The notes beneath the pieces are model-generated. The model saw nothing but the letters and a program-made list of their open reading frames with translations. It had not been told where the DNA came from and searched no databases. Shown here piece after piece: positions 7,980 to 16,621 of a stretch of 39,112 nt of DNA (its first letter is position 1; each line of letters starts with the position of its first letter). The DNA lies in the IMG/VR virus record IMGVR_UViG_3300009088_000003, positions 1 to 39,112 of that record; one strand, 5' to 3'. Source of the DNA: a virus. A program made the position numbers and the translations under genes.

Positions 7980-8335
7980 TTATCTCCAAAGTTGGCCAGC
8001 GTTGTCTTTCGCCCACTGGCTCGAAGAAGGGCGTTGTAGCTTTCAGGGTCGTGATGTTTGATTTCGCTCCACTTGGCTGCAACGCCAGGAATACCAATGC
8101 CTGCTGGTGCGCCGACGAAATCGATTTTCATCCATCCAGTGGAAAGGAAGCATTTGCGACAAATGATACGCCTGTCTGATCTGTTGTCATCATCGACATA
8201 AACATCGAGGTGATAGTTGTCGGTTAAACGTGCGTGCTTTGCCTCATCAAGACTATTCGTGACAGCATCGAAGTAATCACCTTGACCCATTTGGCCACGA
8301 ATCTGCTCGATTGGATCATGTTCACACATTGCCAA
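7976..8335 (-). CDS. Small Cys-containing protein, unknown
   Basis: 119 residues, overlapping the gene upstream by 14 bp and the one downstream by 4 bp. The middle has RRIICRKCFLSTGWMKIDFVG, a single CxxC that could bind metal, perhaps with MCEHD at the N-terminus supplying further ligands. The N-terminal half is acidic. I do not recognise the family. It forms a pair with the next upstream gene, which is also a CxxC protein, and they interrupt a row of beta-rich virion genes. A small metal-binding assembly or host-interaction protein is possible. Confidence 0.6.
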   Translation of the reverse strand: MAMCEHDPIEQIRGQMGQGDYFDAVTNSLDEAKHARLTDNYHLDVYVDDDNRSDRRIICRKCFLSTGWMKIDFVGAPAGIGIPGVAAKWSEIKHHDPESYNALLRASGRKTTLANFGDK

Positions 8336-8612
8336 GTCTCACTTTGTTTGCAAATTCAAATTCTTCTCGATCAATACGGTCACGGAAGTAAGAACATATC
8401 TCACCACTGTTTAGTTTAATTTTGCAGCGGCCGCAGATGTCCTTGTCACAAACACTGCAGCATTCCGCAACGGCAGAAGCTGGTAGCGGCTTTTTAGTTG
8501 TGGCATCACACATGAATATAGTCTTAGCGCAGTGCCGACAGACCAGAAGGTCCGCCTCGTAATCAGGACGATCCGAGCCGTAATTTTTTCTTATTGTCCA
8601 ACCAACTGCCAA
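8322..8612 (-). CDS. Small zinc-ribbon-like protein
   Basis: 96 residues from a TTG at 8612; no ATG fits, and GGAA lies six bases upstream. Three paired cysteine sets are visible: LLVCRHCAKT at 24-30, ECCSVCDKDICGRC in the middle, and a single Cys in EICSYF. This suggests one or two zinc sites. The C-terminus (FRDRIDREEFEFANKVRLG) is helical and charged. The function is unknown. The zinc pattern resembles host-interaction or nucleic-acid-binding proteins more than structural ones. Its place between virion genes is odd. Confidence 0.6.
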   Translation of the reverse strand: MAVGWTIRKNYGSDRPDYEADLLVCRHCAKTIFMCDATTKKPLPASAVAECCSVCDKDICGRCKIKLNSGEICSYFRDRIDREEFEFANKVRLGNV

Positions 8613-8615
8613 AGA

Positions 8616-9104
8616 TCATTCCACAGTAAAATGCTGCGCCACTGCGGTTGATGTATAGTTCGTCGACTTGGCGCGGCAAGCAATGCCCTTCAGATTCACC
8701 GCAGGGATGATCAGCGGTGTCAAACGGAAGTCGGCATAGGCGATACGCTGGCTCTGACGCTGGTTGGTGGTAAAAGCCAACAGGCTCGAGTTCGCGGTGA
8801 TCGTACCTTCGGCTGTGAAGTTCGCAGCATAAGTCAGCAGTGCTGCTGCGTCAGCACCATCCGGCGTTGGGTTTGGCGTAACCGCGCTGGACGTGCCGGC
8901 CGCGGTCTGCTGCGACCAATCCCAGACAATCTGGCAATCGGTGGAAACCGCTGCACCGTCCGCACCGACTTCGACTTCATCAATCCAGCCACGGCGTAGT
9001 GTGGTGACGCCAGTCGCCGCTGTAGTGGCTAGTAGCGTCTTATAGGTAGTTGTAAGAACCTGCTCGGAACCGCCGAGTTGATTGGAATTTGCATACCGAG
9101 CCAT
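8616..9104 (-). CDS. Beta-rich virion protein
   Basis: 162 residues from the ATG at 9104, with AGGAG nine bases upstream after a 69-base gap in which the gene order resumes. The sequence contains TTTYKTLLATTAATG, RRGWIDEVEVGADGAAVSTDCQIVWDWSQQ, and a C-terminal KGIACRAKSTNYTSTAVAQHFTVE. This pattern of a small virion beta protein occurs in many podoviruses close to the fibre genes. No signal peptide and no catalytic motif are seen. As the first gene after a gap it may begin a separate tail transcript. Confidence 0.72.
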   Translation of the reverse strand: MARYANSNQLGGSEQVLTTTYKTLLATTAATGVTTLRRGWIDEVEVGADGAAVSTDCQIVWDWSQQTAAGTSSAVTPNPTPDGADAAALLTYAANFTAEGTITANSSLLAFTTNQRQSQRIAYADFRLTPLIIPAVNLKGIACRAKSTNYTSTAVAQHFTVE

Positions 9105-9122
9105 TTCATCTTCTCCTATGAT

Positions 9123-9150
9123 GTTACAGGTAAAATAGTGCCATTCACAA
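9123..9150 (-). promoter_or_regulatory. Weak candidate promoter for tail genes
   Basis: In the 69-base gap between 9105 and 9173 the minus strand has TTGTGA (9150-9145), 16 bases, then TGTAAC (9128-9123). Each hexamer matches four of six sigma70 consensus bases. It is one of the longer gaps in this minus-strand series. Phage-specific late promoters would look different, so this is only a candidate. Confidence 0.25.
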
Positions 9151-9173
9151 ATGCAGAATGTATTCTTTTTTTA

Positions 9174-9458
9174 TCACTTCCTCCGCACGATGTAATTCGC
9201 CGCCAACGTGAACAGGCCGTAGATGGTCAGCGACAAGATTTGCCGATCATTCGGCTCGGGCGTCACCATCCAAAGGTAAAACGCGCCTCCGACAGTGATC
9301 AGGGTAAACAGGTCGGTAGCTGCGGTCAGCGCCCGCGCACTGAGCGTCTTGATGCCCAGCGTGATCATGGCAATCGCGACCGCATTGGGATCGGGCTGTG
9401 CCGGCTGATCAGTTTCCGTTCCGCCGACGATCTCGAAGCCCGGGTTCTCCTTCGCCAT
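9174..9458 (-). CDS. Two-helix membrane protein, holin candidate
   Basis: 94 residues. After a polar 28-residue N-terminus there are two hydrophobic segments: one within TDLFTLITVGGAFYLWMV, and ILSLTIYGLFTLAANYIV. They are separated by a short polar loop (PEPNDRQ), and the chain ends in a basic Arg-Arg-Lys. Length, two helices and a basic tail fit class II holins. It overlaps the preceding 88-residue gene by 50 bp and follows the ejection-protein genes, a usual place for lysis genes in podoviruses. The endolysin lies much further downstream in this window. A virion membrane-anchor role is the main alternative. Confidence 0.6.
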   Translation of the reverse strand: MAKENPGFEIVGGTETDQPAQPDPNAVAIAMITLGIKTLSARALTAATDLFTLITVGGAFYLWMVTPEPNDRQILSLTIYGLFTLAANYIVRRK

Positions 9459-9675
9459 CTTCTTGCTCCGTTGCGTGGATGTTAGCCGTGAAATTGTCGA
9501 AATTCGGCAGGTCGTCGGTCGGCTCGTCGCGACCCTTGTTCTTCATGGTCCAGACGTAATAGGGCGTCAGAGCCTTGAAGGCATCGATCCGATCGCCCAG
9601 CGCAACACTGTCCGCACGCGCTTCCTTGGCGATCTCGGCCGCCAACTGGTCCATTTCGTCGGTAAAATCACTCAT
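9409..9675 (-). CDS. Small acidic/charged phage protein
   Basis: 88 residues. The ATG at 9675 overlaps the stop of the 1003-residue gene by ATGA. The N-terminal half is helical and acidic (TDEMDQLAAEIAKEA), followed by RIDAFKALTPYYVWTM, a motif I recognise from small proteins downstream of podoviral internal virion genes. The C-terminal end is low-complexity acidic, then Arg-rich. The last 50 bp are shared with the holin candidate in another frame. Its function is unknown; the context suggests a virion or assembly role. Confidence 0.7.
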   Translation of the reverse strand: MSDFTDEMDQLAAEIAKEARADSVALGDRIDAFKALTPYYVWTMKNKGRDEPTDDLPNFDNFTANIHATEQEDGEGEPGLRDRRRNGN

Positions 9676-12600
9676 TCCGGCTCCTGCTCGACGGCCTCGG
9701 CAGCACTGGCCCCCATCGCCCCGCCACGCTGCAAGGCAGCCCTCAATTCCGCCCGCGCGGCTTCCTTGGCCTGCGGATCGCGAGACGTTAGCCCCTTCCG
9801 GAGCCAGCGCAAAGTCGAGGGCGAGGTCAAAAGAGCCCGCACGCCGTTGTAATAGGCCGTCAGGGCGGCACGGGCACCGGCATTGGCCCCCGGAATGAGC
9901 TTTGCGGGCCCGGCCAGCTTGCCAAGCCCGGAAGCCCGCCCGAATGGGTTTTCGACCGCGCTTTGCGCCATCATCGACCCGCCCATGTCCTCGCCCCCGC
10001 CGCGCAATGTCTTGCCGCTCATCAAGAGCCTCATCTCCTTGGCCAGCATATGCATGTCGTCGAGAGTGATGCCCGGGAACATCAGCGCCTGGATCTCGGG
10101 CGATGTCGCCGCCAGCTTCTCGCCGGGCTCGAGTGTCTCGGATAAGAACCGCTGCGTCCAAATTTGACGCATCAACTGGAATTCAGGTGATTTCTCCCCG
10201 CCGGGGAAGGCGCGGCTGGCCGCCACGATCAGGTCGGAATCGCCTAGGATCTTGTCGACCGCCTTATTGGCACCGACGGTGCTTTCGCTCAGAAATGCCA
10301 GCGGATCGGGCTTCTTATTTGCAGCCATCTCCTTCTTGACCGCGGATTCGACCTTCTTCATCTCGTTTTGCAGCAACTTCAACGGGTCCGAAGCGGCCTT
10401 AACCTCCGCATCGGCGACCGCCGAGCGTGCACGCAAGATGATGTCGTTGGCGGTGTCACCCGGACGCGGCGCGATCGGCAGCTTGCCACGCAACTGCTTG
10501 ATATAAAGCGCCTGCTGCCGCAAGCGCGCGCCGCCTTGGTCACCATGCCGCACCTCGAGCACGCCGTTCTGCGCGCGGTCCTCAACCATATTGGCGAATT
10601 TAAGCCCGTCGACCGACCCAGCCAGTTGCGGGGACTGCGCCATCATCTCCTGCACGTCGGCGGCGCGCACCGCGTCCCATGTCTGCGGCCCGACCGTGTT
10701 TCGAATCGTGGTCGCAACCTCGCTCTTACCGTCCCGGACAGCGATCTTCAGCAGTGCCTTGGGATCGGCCTGCAGGCCGCTATCGAGCGCTTTCACCAGC
10801 GACTTGATCTGCTGGTTATTGAGCGGTCCCATGTTCTCGCGGTAGAAATCGTCCGCCAAGCGCAGCAAGCGGGATGCCTCACGCAGCTCGGGCGCATTTT
10901 CGACCGCATGCAAGGCTTCGTTGATGCCATGCTCCATATGCTTGAGCGCGCCGTTCTTGACGTCGGAGGTCAGGGCATTCCACTTGATGTCCTGCCGAAG
11001 CTGGGTGCGGAGTTCATGCAGTTCCGACCAAGTCGCCGCCACCGGTTCACGGATAACCTCACCATTTTCCCCGACTTCACCCGCCATGGTCGCGATGCGC
11101 CGCACAATGGTCGGGTGCGAGGCGGCAAACCCCTCCGGCAACTGGGCGATCAGCGCCTGCGCGCGTCCCGCAAGAGCCTCGGCTCCCTCGGGCACCAATC
11201 CGTTCGAGACGGTATTGGCGTTGCCGTACATCTGAGTGGCGCGCTGACCGATGCTGCGCCGCAGGGCAACGAAGCTCTCGGCGACCGTGCGCCAGAGATC
11301 GCCGGCGTTATGCCCGACCTGCGCAACCCGGATCGCGTCATTGGCCTGACGCTCGATGTCGCGGAATCCTTCCTGCACCAAGTTATCCGCGGCGATCTTT
11401 GCCTGCTCGGCAGTCTTCACTACGCTCTCGTTGCGAGTGCGATGCGCCTCGATATTAGGCGCATGCTTGGCTTCGACCGCCGCTCGCCGATTGGCCAGTT
11501 CCTCAGCCAGTCTAGCGTCGGCCTCGGTTGACTCCTGCAAGGCCTTAGCCTGATGCGACTCCCGCAGCAGGATACCGGCCTTCTCGGTCGATACCGCCGC
11601 CTTCGGATGAACCAGCGAGTCCTCGACGATCGATCCGATGTCCTTGGACGCCAGAATGTCCTTGGCCCGCTTGTCCATGAAGCGCTCGGCATTGGCCAGA
11701 TAGGTGTCGGTCGCATCGAATTTCTGTTGCAAGGTTTCAGCGACGTTGCCCACATGCGGTGCCGACTTGAACATCGCCGACGGCGACACCGCCGTGCCAG
11801 GCTTTGACAGGCCGAACGACCCGCCGGGCGTCTCGCCGCGTTCGGCGATTTTAAGCCCGGTCTCGACCGCCTCGGGATCGGCGCCGAGGAACTTGGCAGT
11901 TGTCTTGGCCGCGCCGCGGCCGACCGCTTTCGCGCCTTCCTTAAACGCTGGCGCAGCAGCAGCGACCGCCCGGCCCCCGACGTCACCGGCCGCACCCGCA
12001 TATCCCGCCATACGGGCGTTGGCTTCGCCACCTTCGGGATCGTAGACCCCGGCCAATTGGGCGAATATGTCGTTGATGCGCTGGCCCGCGTAGCCGCCCG
12101 CGTAGCCGCCTGCAGCACCTCCCAGAACCGTACCGGCGCCCGGACCAATCGCTGTACCTGCCGCACCGCCCAGCAGGCCGCCTCCGCCCGCCAACACTGT
12201 GGGGATGGCCTCGGAAGCGATAGCTCCCGTCACCGCGCTCAGGCCGCGTCCCGGTTTGCGGAACTTGCCGCCTTCATCCTCGATATAAAAGCCGCCAGAC
12301 GGGTCTTCCCGCACCTTGCCCGGATAGAACTTCTCGAGCGCCATCTTCCGACCTTTGTCGGAATGGGCGATGTCGTAGAGGGTCTGCGGGGTGAAATCGA
12401 TGCCCTCATATTTCGGCTTGGTACGCACCGCACCGGTCGGATCGGCATACTCAGCGCCTTCCTCAAGCGCAAGATAGTCTTCCTTGTTGCGGATCGGCTT
12501 GAAGCGCTGCTTGCCCTCGGGATCCAGATAAGCCGTGCCATGCCGCACGTTCTCATAATCCTGCGGCGAAGCTACTTTCGGCAGTTCCTTCTGGATGGTC

Positions 12601-12683
12601 TGATGGCCAAGCTCAAGCGCGCCCGCGGCACCAATATCGCCGGAATACATGCCTTGAGTGTCAAGGGGAAGACCGTCATCCAT
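9672..12683 (-). CDS. Large internal virion (ejection) protein
   Basis: 1003 residues, the largest protein here. Near the N-terminus two copies of DYxx(V/L)xxGxxYxDPxGxxRxKP follow each other (42-63 and 69-90), a small module seen in large phage internal proteins. Residues about 150-215 are a Gly/Ala zipper-like stretch (LGGAAGGYAGGYAG) able to pass through membrane. The rest (about 340-970) is long amphipathic helix with many Ala, Gln and Glu. Size, helix content and place after two other helical proteins match podoviral ejection proteins that form the trans-envelope DNA channel. No transglycosylase motif is visible. It starts TGATG on the upstream stop. Confidence 0.75.
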   Translation of the reverse strand: MDDGLPLDTQGMYSGDIGAAGALELGHQTIQKELPKVASPQDYENVRHGTAYLDPEGKQRFKPIRNKEDYLALEEGAEYADPTGAVRTKPKYEGIDFTPQTLYDIAHSDKGRKMALEKFYPGKVREDPSGGFYIEDEGGKFRKPGRGLSAVTGAIASEAIPTVLAGGGGLLGGAAGTAIGPGAGTVLGGAAGGYAGGYAGQRINDIFAQLAGVYDPEGGEANARMAGYAGAAGDVGGRAVAAAAPAFKEGAKAVGRGAAKTTAKFLGADPEAVETGLKIAERGETPGGSFGLSKPGTAVSPSAMFKSAPHVGNVAETLQQKFDATDTYLANAERFMDKRAKDILASKDIGSIVEDSLVHPKAAVSTEKAGILLRESHQAKALQESTEADARLAEELANRRAAVEAKHAPNIEAHRTRNESVVKTAEQAKIAADNLVQEGFRDIERQANDAIRVAQVGHNAGDLWRTVAESFVALRRSIGQRATQMYGNANTVSNGLVPEGAEALAGRAQALIAQLPEGFAASHPTIVRRIATMAGEVGENGEVIREPVAATWSELHELRTQLRQDIKWNALTSDVKNGALKHMEHGINEALHAVENAPELREASRLLRLADDFYRENMGPLNNQQIKSLVKALDSGLQADPKALLKIAVRDGKSEVATTIRNTVGPQTWDAVRAADVQEMMAQSPQLAGSVDGLKFANMVEDRAQNGVLEVRHGDQGGARLRQQALYIKQLRGKLPIAPRPGDTANDIILRARSAVADAEVKAASDPLKLLQNEMKKVESAVKKEMAANKKPDPLAFLSESTVGANKAVDKILGDSDLIVAASRAFPGGEKSPEFQLMRQIWTQRFLSETLEPGEKLAATSPEIQALMFPGITLDDMHMLAKEMRLLMSGKTLRGGGEDMGGSMMAQSAVENPFGRASGLGKLAGPAKLIPGANAGARAALTAYYNGVRALLTSPSTLRWLRKGLTSRDPQAKEAARAELRAALQRGGAMGASAAEAVEQEPE

Positions 12684-14419
12684 CAGGGTTTCACCGGATC
12701 ATTCAGCCAAGGGGCATCTTTGCCTTTCGGCTCTTCGGCTCGCGCCGGCGCGCTTTCTTCACCCCCGGACACCGGACCTTTACCCTGTCCACGAGCCTTA
12801 ATCTGCTCCTTGATCCTTTTGATAACCGGACGTAATTCGACAATCGCACGCACCGTGTTGGCACCGGTATCGCCCGGGTTTAACCCGGCGAATATGACCG
12901 AGGCATCCTTGGCTTCCGACGACAGCGGCCGGCCGGTCCGGTCATTGACAACCGACTGCCCCCACTCCTTTAACTCGGTCGCTACACGTTGGAACTGCTT
13001 GCGATCGGTCTCGTTCGATCCCAGGATGTTGCTGATCGCTTCGACCGGACGTGTCAACGTACCACCCAAGCCGGTGATCGCCTTGTGCTTGAGCAGGAGA
13101 CTATCCATCTCGTCCATGGCCGTCTCCATGCGCTCGGCCTTTTGGTACGCAATATCGTCTGCATGGACATCGTGCGCACTCGGTATCTGCACAGTCTTGT
13201 TGTACTCGCGCTCCGCCTCGACAATCGATATCGGCTTGCCCTCATCGGCATGTTTTTTCTGGATTTCTTCGATCGCGCGAGTCTTGCGCGCCTGCGAGCT
13301 CTGCGACGTGCCCCCGACCCCACCGCCCCGCGTCGTCGATAACCCGAACTGCTGCAGGAGCTGTGCATCCCGCTCCGGCGCGATAACACCGCCATTAGCG
13401 TTCATCTCCATCTCACGCGCATCCTGATAGCCCTGGATATTAGGTGCCCTGATACTGAATTTCTGATGGATATCTGCAAGACCCTCAGCGAACTCCTGCG
13501 GATTCTTCTTGATGTTCGCTTGCACGTATTTGCCGACCGCCTCCTGCTCGGCGGTGCCGTACTTGCCTCCGCCATCGAACACACGCTGAATTTGGGCGGC
13601 GAGCTGGATCTTGTCTTGCGCCGGGTCACCGGTGTTCGGTGGATTGGCCTTAATCGCATTGACGGCGGCTTTCTGAACCGCGTGCAAGTCAGTGGCCTCG
13701 GCCGCCTTCATCATCTGCTCGTGGGCTTGCGCCCGCGACGCCTGCAGCTCATAAACCTCCTTGATCATGCCATGCTCGGCCAGCATCAGCATCTGGCTGT
13801 CACCGAATCGCGTCGCCGCATTGCGCATCTTGGCGTCCGAGGCGACCTGATCAGCACTCCCCAGCGACAATGCATCGCTATAAAGCTCATGCTGGGTCTT
13901 GAAGCGCTGGTCGGCCAGCTTGACGTTGGTCTTGAACGCGTCATAGGCGCGCTCATAACCCTTCTCGTTGCCTTCCTTGATCGAGTTGATAGCGCCGGCC
14001 ATGCCGTTGATGGCGTTTTCCATCGGTGCCTTGGTAAAAGCACTTGCGACCATGGCAAACAGGCCGCCAGCGGAACCGAAACCCTCGATCGGGTCGCTCT
14101 CCCAGCGCTTGTGCTCCTTCTCGGCGTCCCACGGTCTGGGGAGTTCGGCCGCCGCGACGCCTTCCTGGGCGAACGCTTGCTCTCGCCGCGTCCTATCCTT
14201 GGCCTGTTGGGCGTCGGATTCGGCGGACAACTTTGTATCAGATTGGACCTTCTGGCGTTTCAAGTCGGTCAAGCTGGATACCAGCCCGGACACGGATTTG
14301 TCTTCAGCGGTCGGTGTCAGATCGGCAATCGCCGGGGAGGCGGGCGCATCCCCCTGACTACTGGTAAGATTGCCCTGCATCCGACCATCTTCGCTGAATA
14401 CTGGAAGTGCATCTGCCAT
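12683..14419 (-). CDS. Internal virion/ejection protein
   Basis: 578 residues, largely helical with long charged stretches, e.g. QKVQSDTKLSAESDAQQAKD near residue 60. A Gly-containing hydrophobic patch (EGFGSAGGLFAMVASAFT) near 115-130 could insert in a membrane. A Gly/Ser linker near residue 365 (GGGVGGTSQSS) separates two helical halves. It lies between the 418- and 1003-residue proteins and is coupled to the latter by TGATG. This three-gene arrangement is that of ejection proteins in short-tailed phages. No enzymatic motif is seen. Confidence 0.72.
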   Translation of the reverse strand: MADALPVFSEDGRMQGNLTSSQGDAPASPAIADLTPTAEDKSVSGLVSSLTDLKRQKVQSDTKLSAESDAQQAKDRTRREQAFAQEGVAAAELPRPWDAEKEHKRWESDPIEGFGSAGGLFAMVASAFTKAPMENAINGMAGAINSIKEGNEKGYERAYDAFKTNVKLADQRFKTQHELYSDALSLGSADQVASDAKMRNAATRFGDSQMLMLAEHGMIKEVYELQASRAQAHEQMMKAAEATDLHAVQKAAVNAIKANPPNTGDPAQDKIQLAAQIQRVFDGGGKYGTAEQEAVGKYVQANIKKNPQEFAEGLADIHQKFSIRAPNIQGYQDAREMEMNANGGVIAPERDAQLLQQFGLSTTRGGGVGGTSQSSQARKTRAIEEIQKKHADEGKPISIVEAEREYNKTVQIPSAHDVHADDIAYQKAERMETAMDEMDSLLLKHKAITGLGGTLTRPVEAISNILGSNETDRKQFQRVATELKEWGQSVVNDRTGRPLSSEAKDASVIFAGLNPGDTGANTVRAIVELRPVIKRIKEQIKARGQGKGPVSGGEESAPARAEEPKGKDAPWLNDPVKP

Positions 14420-14422
14420 GCA

Positions 14423-15679
14423 TCATGCCGCGCTGACGCTAATATTGGTCCCGCCAATCGTGGATTGCGACCGCCCGTTCATCGCCGCCGCCAGCGTGGC
14501 AATCGCTTTGCCGGTATTCGCCGCGGCCGCCGTGTCGTTCTGCACCAGAGCCTGATAGAGCTGACCGGACAGTCCTGCGGCGCCCTGCCCAGCGCTAACA
14601 AGACTGGATCCAGATGAGAACAACTGCGCCGCCACCTGTGACTGCATGGCAGGCTTCGAGGCATCGATTTTCGCCAGCTCAGCTGCCAGCGCGGTGTTTT
14701 GCGTCGGGTCGGTGTTTTGCCCCTGCTGGGCCGCATTGGAAATCGCCGATGTCTTGGCCGCCGCAATTGCCTGATCGACCTGCGATTGATAGCCGGCCGG
14801 GAGGGTGCCGCTGGCCAGATATTGCTGCAAGGCTTCGCCCGAAGCCATCAACTTGTTACTGTTCGCCGTCGCCTGTTGCGCGTCAGCCGTCAACGCTTTC
14901 TGATTCGCTGTGTTCTTCTGCCCTTGCAGGATATTATAACCGAGCCCGCCGGCACCGAGAGCGATACCGAGGGGGTTGGAGGTCAGCGACTTCATGGCGC
15001 CCGAGCCCGCCTTGCTCAGCAGGTCCGAGATCGAGCTGGATGTGCCTGCCCCCGCTGCGGGAGTGGTCCCGGTCGCCGCTGTGCCCGCCGCCGTTGCATC
15101 AATCGGCGTGGTAACCCCGGACGGCGCCGCAATCGATGAAGCTCCACCTGCGCTGGGCGCACCACTCGGGCCCACCCCGGGCACCGCCGCCGTACCGGTG
15201 TCGAACACCGAGCTCCCGCCACCCATGCTGGCGTTGGCGTTCGCTACACTCGGGGACAACCCCGCGCTCGGGCTTACGGAAGTCGCCCCGCCGAAAGCAG
15301 ACGGCGTTATGGCGCCAGCATTGAAGCCGGAAGCCCCCGGAGCGCCCATGAACGCCTCTGCAGTGCCAAGAGCGGTGCCGCCACCGGCACCCAAAAGCCC
15401 GGCAATATCGCCCGCGCCGCCCGCCAAAGCTGTGCCCGCCAATCCCGTGGTTCCGCCAGCCAAACCGGCCCCAGTGCCGACAATATCGGCCAATCCGCCA
15501 GCACCTGCCCCGATTCCCTCGACGCCACCGATCGTCGCAAGGCCGGTTTCAAAGGCGGGGGCGGCAGCGCCTGCGCCAAGCCCCGCAGCTGCGGCTTCAC
15601 CGCCACCAAACAACCCGGCCAGAATATCGCCGCCACCGAATAAAGCAGCCAGACCTTCACCGATACCAAGATCAGGCAT
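14423..15679 (-). CDS. Gly/Ala-rich internal virion protein
   Basis: 418 residues. The first 210 are extremely rich in Gly, Ala, Ser and Thr (GAGAGGLADIVGTGAGLAGG), low-complexity and probably flexible or zipper-like. The C-terminal half (about 215-418) is helical: SISDLLSKAGSGAMKSL, a GIALGAGGLGYNILQGQ hydrophobic patch, then Ala/Gln-rich heptads. Small proteins of this style start the ejection gene trio in several podovirus groups. It ends three bases before the 578-residue gene. The low-complexity half makes exact family assignment unreliable. Confidence 0.7.
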   Translation of the reverse strand: MPDLGIGEGLAALFGGGDILAGLFGGGEAAAAGLGAGAAAPAFETGLATIGGVEGIGAGAGGLADIVGTGAGLAGGTTGLAGTALAGGAGDIAGLLGAGGGTALGTAEAFMGAPGASGFNAGAITPSAFGGATSVSPSAGLSPSVANANASMGGGSSVFDTGTAAVPGVGPSGAPSAGGASSIAAPSGVTTPIDATAAGTAATGTTPAAGAGTSSSISDLLSKAGSGAMKSLTSNPLGIALGAGGLGYNILQGQKNTANQKALTADAQQATANSNKLMASGEALQQYLASGTLPAGYQSQVDQAIAAAKTSAISNAAQQGQNTDPTQNTALAAELAKIDASKPAMQSQVAAQLFSSGSSLVSAGQGAAGLSGQLYQALVQNDTAAAANTGKAIATLAAAMNGRSQSTIGGTNISVSAA

Positions 15680-16145
15680 ATTGCGCTCCTGCGGGCTTTT
15701 TCAGCTTCAGACTATAACCGATCTTGAAGGGTTTGAAACCTTTGAGTTCCCACAACCGGCCGGCCGAGTAATCCGCGCAGGTCTCGGTCTCGATCTTGAA
15801 TACCCCGCGGGCGACCAGCTTTTCCAGCATAAAATCCATCATCCGGCTCTCAATCAGCCCCCGGGTCACCGGCCGCTGAGCGACGAAATAGGTCGGGATA
15901 TGCGCCACCATCTCCTGCATCGCATTCGGATGGGGATAGATGAACGCCGCCATGTAACCGACCGGCACGCCCTCATCGCGCGCCATAATCAGCAGTAGGG
16001 ACTGCCGATCTTCGAATTGCCGATAAAACGACCAGTTCGGCTTGCACGTCACCTCGCAGTCGCCGGTATGCGTCCATTGCGCCGGCAGCAGGCTCTCGAT
16101 ATCCGGCTGCGCATCCGCCAGGCGCTCGACGACGAAGTCAACCAT
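15672..16145 (-). CDS. GNAT-fold acetyltransferase-like protein
   Basis: 157 residues. The ATG at 16145 overlaps the upstream stop by one base (TGATG). The order of elements suggests a GNAT fold: a helix pair, the SLLLIMARDEGVPVGYMAAF beta segment (typical of the central strand before the acetyl-CoA loop), and a C-terminal helix-strand pair ending GRLWELKGFKPFKIGYSLKL, like the family's YxxxGF block. The canonical (R/Q)xxGx(G/A) pyrophosphate loop is not evident; TRGLIESRM sits where it should be. It may therefore be an inactive fold used structurally. Such proteins commonly lie just upstream of podoviral ejection genes. Confidence 0.65.
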   Translation of the reverse strand: MVDFVVERLADAQPDIESLLPAQWTHTGDCEVTCKPNWSFYRQFEDRQSLLLIMARDEGVPVGYMAAFIYPHPNAMQEMVAHIPTYFVAQRPVTRGLIESRMMDFMLEKLVARGVFKIETETCADYSAGRLWELKGFKPFKIGYSLKLKKPAGAQYA

Positions 16146-16621
16146 CAAACCCTCGCGTGCGTGACCTTGGTGTCGAACAGGCGACCGAGACGCGCCTCAA
16201 TCAAATTCTTAGGCACGTCGCTACTCTCACACACAATGATGCGTTCAGCGCTCTGCCGCGTACCCCATAACTTGATATGGCTGTAAAAGTCAGCAGCGTT
16301 CTCGAGCTGCTCCTTGTTGCTGCGATCCTCGACCCAAACGAACCGCTCCTGCACCACCTTGACAGATTTGATGCCGGGACTATGCACCAATTGAGCCAGC
16401 GCGACCGCGTGATCCTGGTAGAAAAACGCGTGTTCGTTGTCATAAATAAGTCCGCTAAGATAAGCGCCCACCAACCTTTCCGGCAATTCGGGGAAAATCG
16501 CGGCGAAGCGCTTAAGCAGCCACGGACCATGTTTTGACAAATCGGGAGACTCAAACCGGCGCACTAAAGCGGGCGCTCGGACTTCCTCAATAGTCTCGAT
16601 CTTCGATGCTACTTCACTCAT
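16145..16621 (-). CDS. Phage GNAT-like protein, paired with neighbour
   Basis: 158 residues. It contains AVALAQLVHSPGIKSVKVVQ and then FVWVEDRSNKE, an order that fits the central strands of a GNAT-like fold. A helix rich in Glu (EQLENAADFYSHIKLW) and a C-terminal CESSDVPKNLIEARLGRLF follow. It is stop-to-start coupled (TGATG) with the next GNAT-like gene, and its own start touches the upstream stop. Tandem GNAT-like genes in this position are familiar from podoviruses of Alpha- and Betaproteobacteria. Their substrate is unknown. No acetyl-CoA loop is clear. Confidence 0.6.
   Translation of the reverse strand: MSEVASKIETIEEVRAPALVRRFESPDLSKHGPWLLKRFAAIFPELPERLVGAYLSGLIYDNEHAFFYQDHAVALAQLVHSPGIKSVKVVQERFVWVEDRSNKEQLENAADFYSHIKLWGTRQSAERIIVCESSDVPKNLIEARLGRLFDTKVTHARV

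Noticed and set aside
10368-11531. Long plus-strand ORF opposite the 1003-residue gene
   Set aside because: It is an antisense shadow of a GC-rich coding region, with His/Arg/Leu-rich composition, no family motif and no ribosome site.
12057-13427. 456-residue plus-strand ORF
   Set aside because: It spans two convincing minus-strand genes, has no recognisable motif and its Ser/Arg/Leu-rich composition is typical of antisense frames.
14976-15998. Long plus-strand ORF rich in Pro and Ala
   Set aside because: It is a shadow of the Gly/Ala-rich ejection gene on the other strand. GGC and GCC codons read in antisense give Pro/Ala runs.
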